Positions 4,851-5,032 of a stretch of DNA of 5,032 nucleotides are shown piece by piece. The first letter of the stretch is position 1, and every line of letters starts with the position of its first letter. Under the pieces are notes generated by a model. The model was not told the origin of the DNA. It made no database searches and saw only the letters and a program-made list of their open reading frames with translations. Source of the DNA: Vicinamibacteria bacterium. GTDB lineage: Bacteria; Acidobacteriota; Vicinamibacteria; Vicinamibacterales; UBA2999. The position numbers and the translations under genes are program-made. Location of the stretch: the NCBI GenBank assembly GCA_025924295.1, contig JAICEG010000375.1:1-5032 (forward strand), in the 5' to 3' direction.

Positions 4851-5032
4851 ATGATCGTGTGCGTAGTAGAAGACCTGATCTTTTCGATCAAGATCTCGAC
4901 CGCCGCGAAACATCTTGGCGTCGACATGTACTTCGAGCGGTCGAAGGAGAAGGTGCTGCAGACGGTTCGAGACAAGCAGCCGGCGCTGGTGATCTTCGAC
5001 CTGAACAGCGTCAAGCTCGCGCCCATCGACGC
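4851..5032 (+). CDS. Receiver-like (CheY-like) protein, N-terminal fragment
   Basis: The gene runs off the right edge; 60 complete codons are visible. The start MIVCVVEDLIFSIKIS has the hydrophobic first strand followed by an acidic pair (E7, D8), as in receiver domains. After a helix (about 11-22) and a second strand region (VDMYFER, 24-30), a third strand, ALVIFDLNS (45-53), ends in D50 at the position of the phospho-acceptor Asp. Spacing from the acidic pair to D50 (about 42 residues) fits a receiver. The conserved Thr/Ser, the Lys and any output domain lie outside the window, so phosphorylation and function cannot be judged; it may be a degenerate receiver. I recall similar short receiver-like proteins from Acidobacteriota, but that is memory only. 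The ATG at 4851 is favoured by the strand-1 pattern starting immediately and by the TACAAT box just upstream. It is divergent from the hydrolase gene. Confidence 0.65.
   Translation, partial: MIVCVVEDLIFSIKISTAAKHLGVDMYFERSKEKVLQTVRDKQPALVIFDLNSVKLAPID

Noticed and set aside
4108..4854. A 248-codon open frame on the plus strand
   Set aside because: It is antisense to the MBL-fold hydrolase, whose metal-binding motifs are all intact; the antisense product is low-complexity and starts in repeat DNA.
1..5032. A new defence, mobile or biosynthetic system
   Set aside because: All six genes fall in known families with ordinary spacing, there is no integrase, transposase, toxin, nuclease or tRNA boundary, and base composition is even across the genes.

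Overview
This 5,032-base window looks like an ordinary chromosomal segment from a high-GC Gram-negative-type bacterium. It holds six protein genes (two cut by the window edges) and no RNA gene, CRISPR array, insertion sequence or phage gene that I can see. The mix of a secreted tannase-like enzyme, a fused 2-oxoacid dehydrogenase E1, a stand-alone FHA protein and a receiver-like protein, with short degenerate repeats between genes, reminds me of Acidobacteriota, perhaps Vicinamibacteria. That is an impression from memory, not a demonstrated assignment.

Layout. On the minus strand at the left are the start of a tannase/feruloyl-esterase-like exported enzyme (1-177, running off the left edge) and, upstream of it, a TrmN6-type SAM-dependent methyltransferase (223-1056). 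They are 45 bp apart in the same direction and could be co-transcribed. A 94-bp divergent gap with degenerate ACTCCCAA repeats separates the methyltransferase from an 817-codon gene on the plus strand (1151-3604). That gene encodes the alpha and beta halves of a branched-chain-type 2-oxoacid dehydrogenase E1 in one polypeptide, with an unrecognised N-terminal extension of about 100 residues. A 126-bp gap with a CACGGAGG-rich inverted repeat leads to a small FHA-domain protein (3731-4030). A 146-bp gap of GATT/AATC repeats separates this from the convergent minus-strand metallo-beta-lactamase-fold hydrolase of the glyoxalase II-like group (4177-4830). Only 20 bp from that start codon, a receiver-like gene begins on the plus strand (4851 onward) and runs off the right edge.

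How the genes relate. No single pathway is visible. The E1 would decarboxylate branched-chain (or related) 2-oxoacids and hand the acyl group to an E2 lipoyl protein, but no E2 or E3 is in the window. The FHA protein and the receiver-like protein point to signalling, without visible partners here. The methyltransferase and the hydrolase look like housekeeping enzymes. I found no convincing sign of an undescribed multi-gene system. The points most worth checking are the single-chain E1 with its N-terminal extension, the three different intergenic repeat types, the very short divergent spacer at 4831-4850 with a -10-like box almost touching the start codon, and the TTG start embedded in a repeat.
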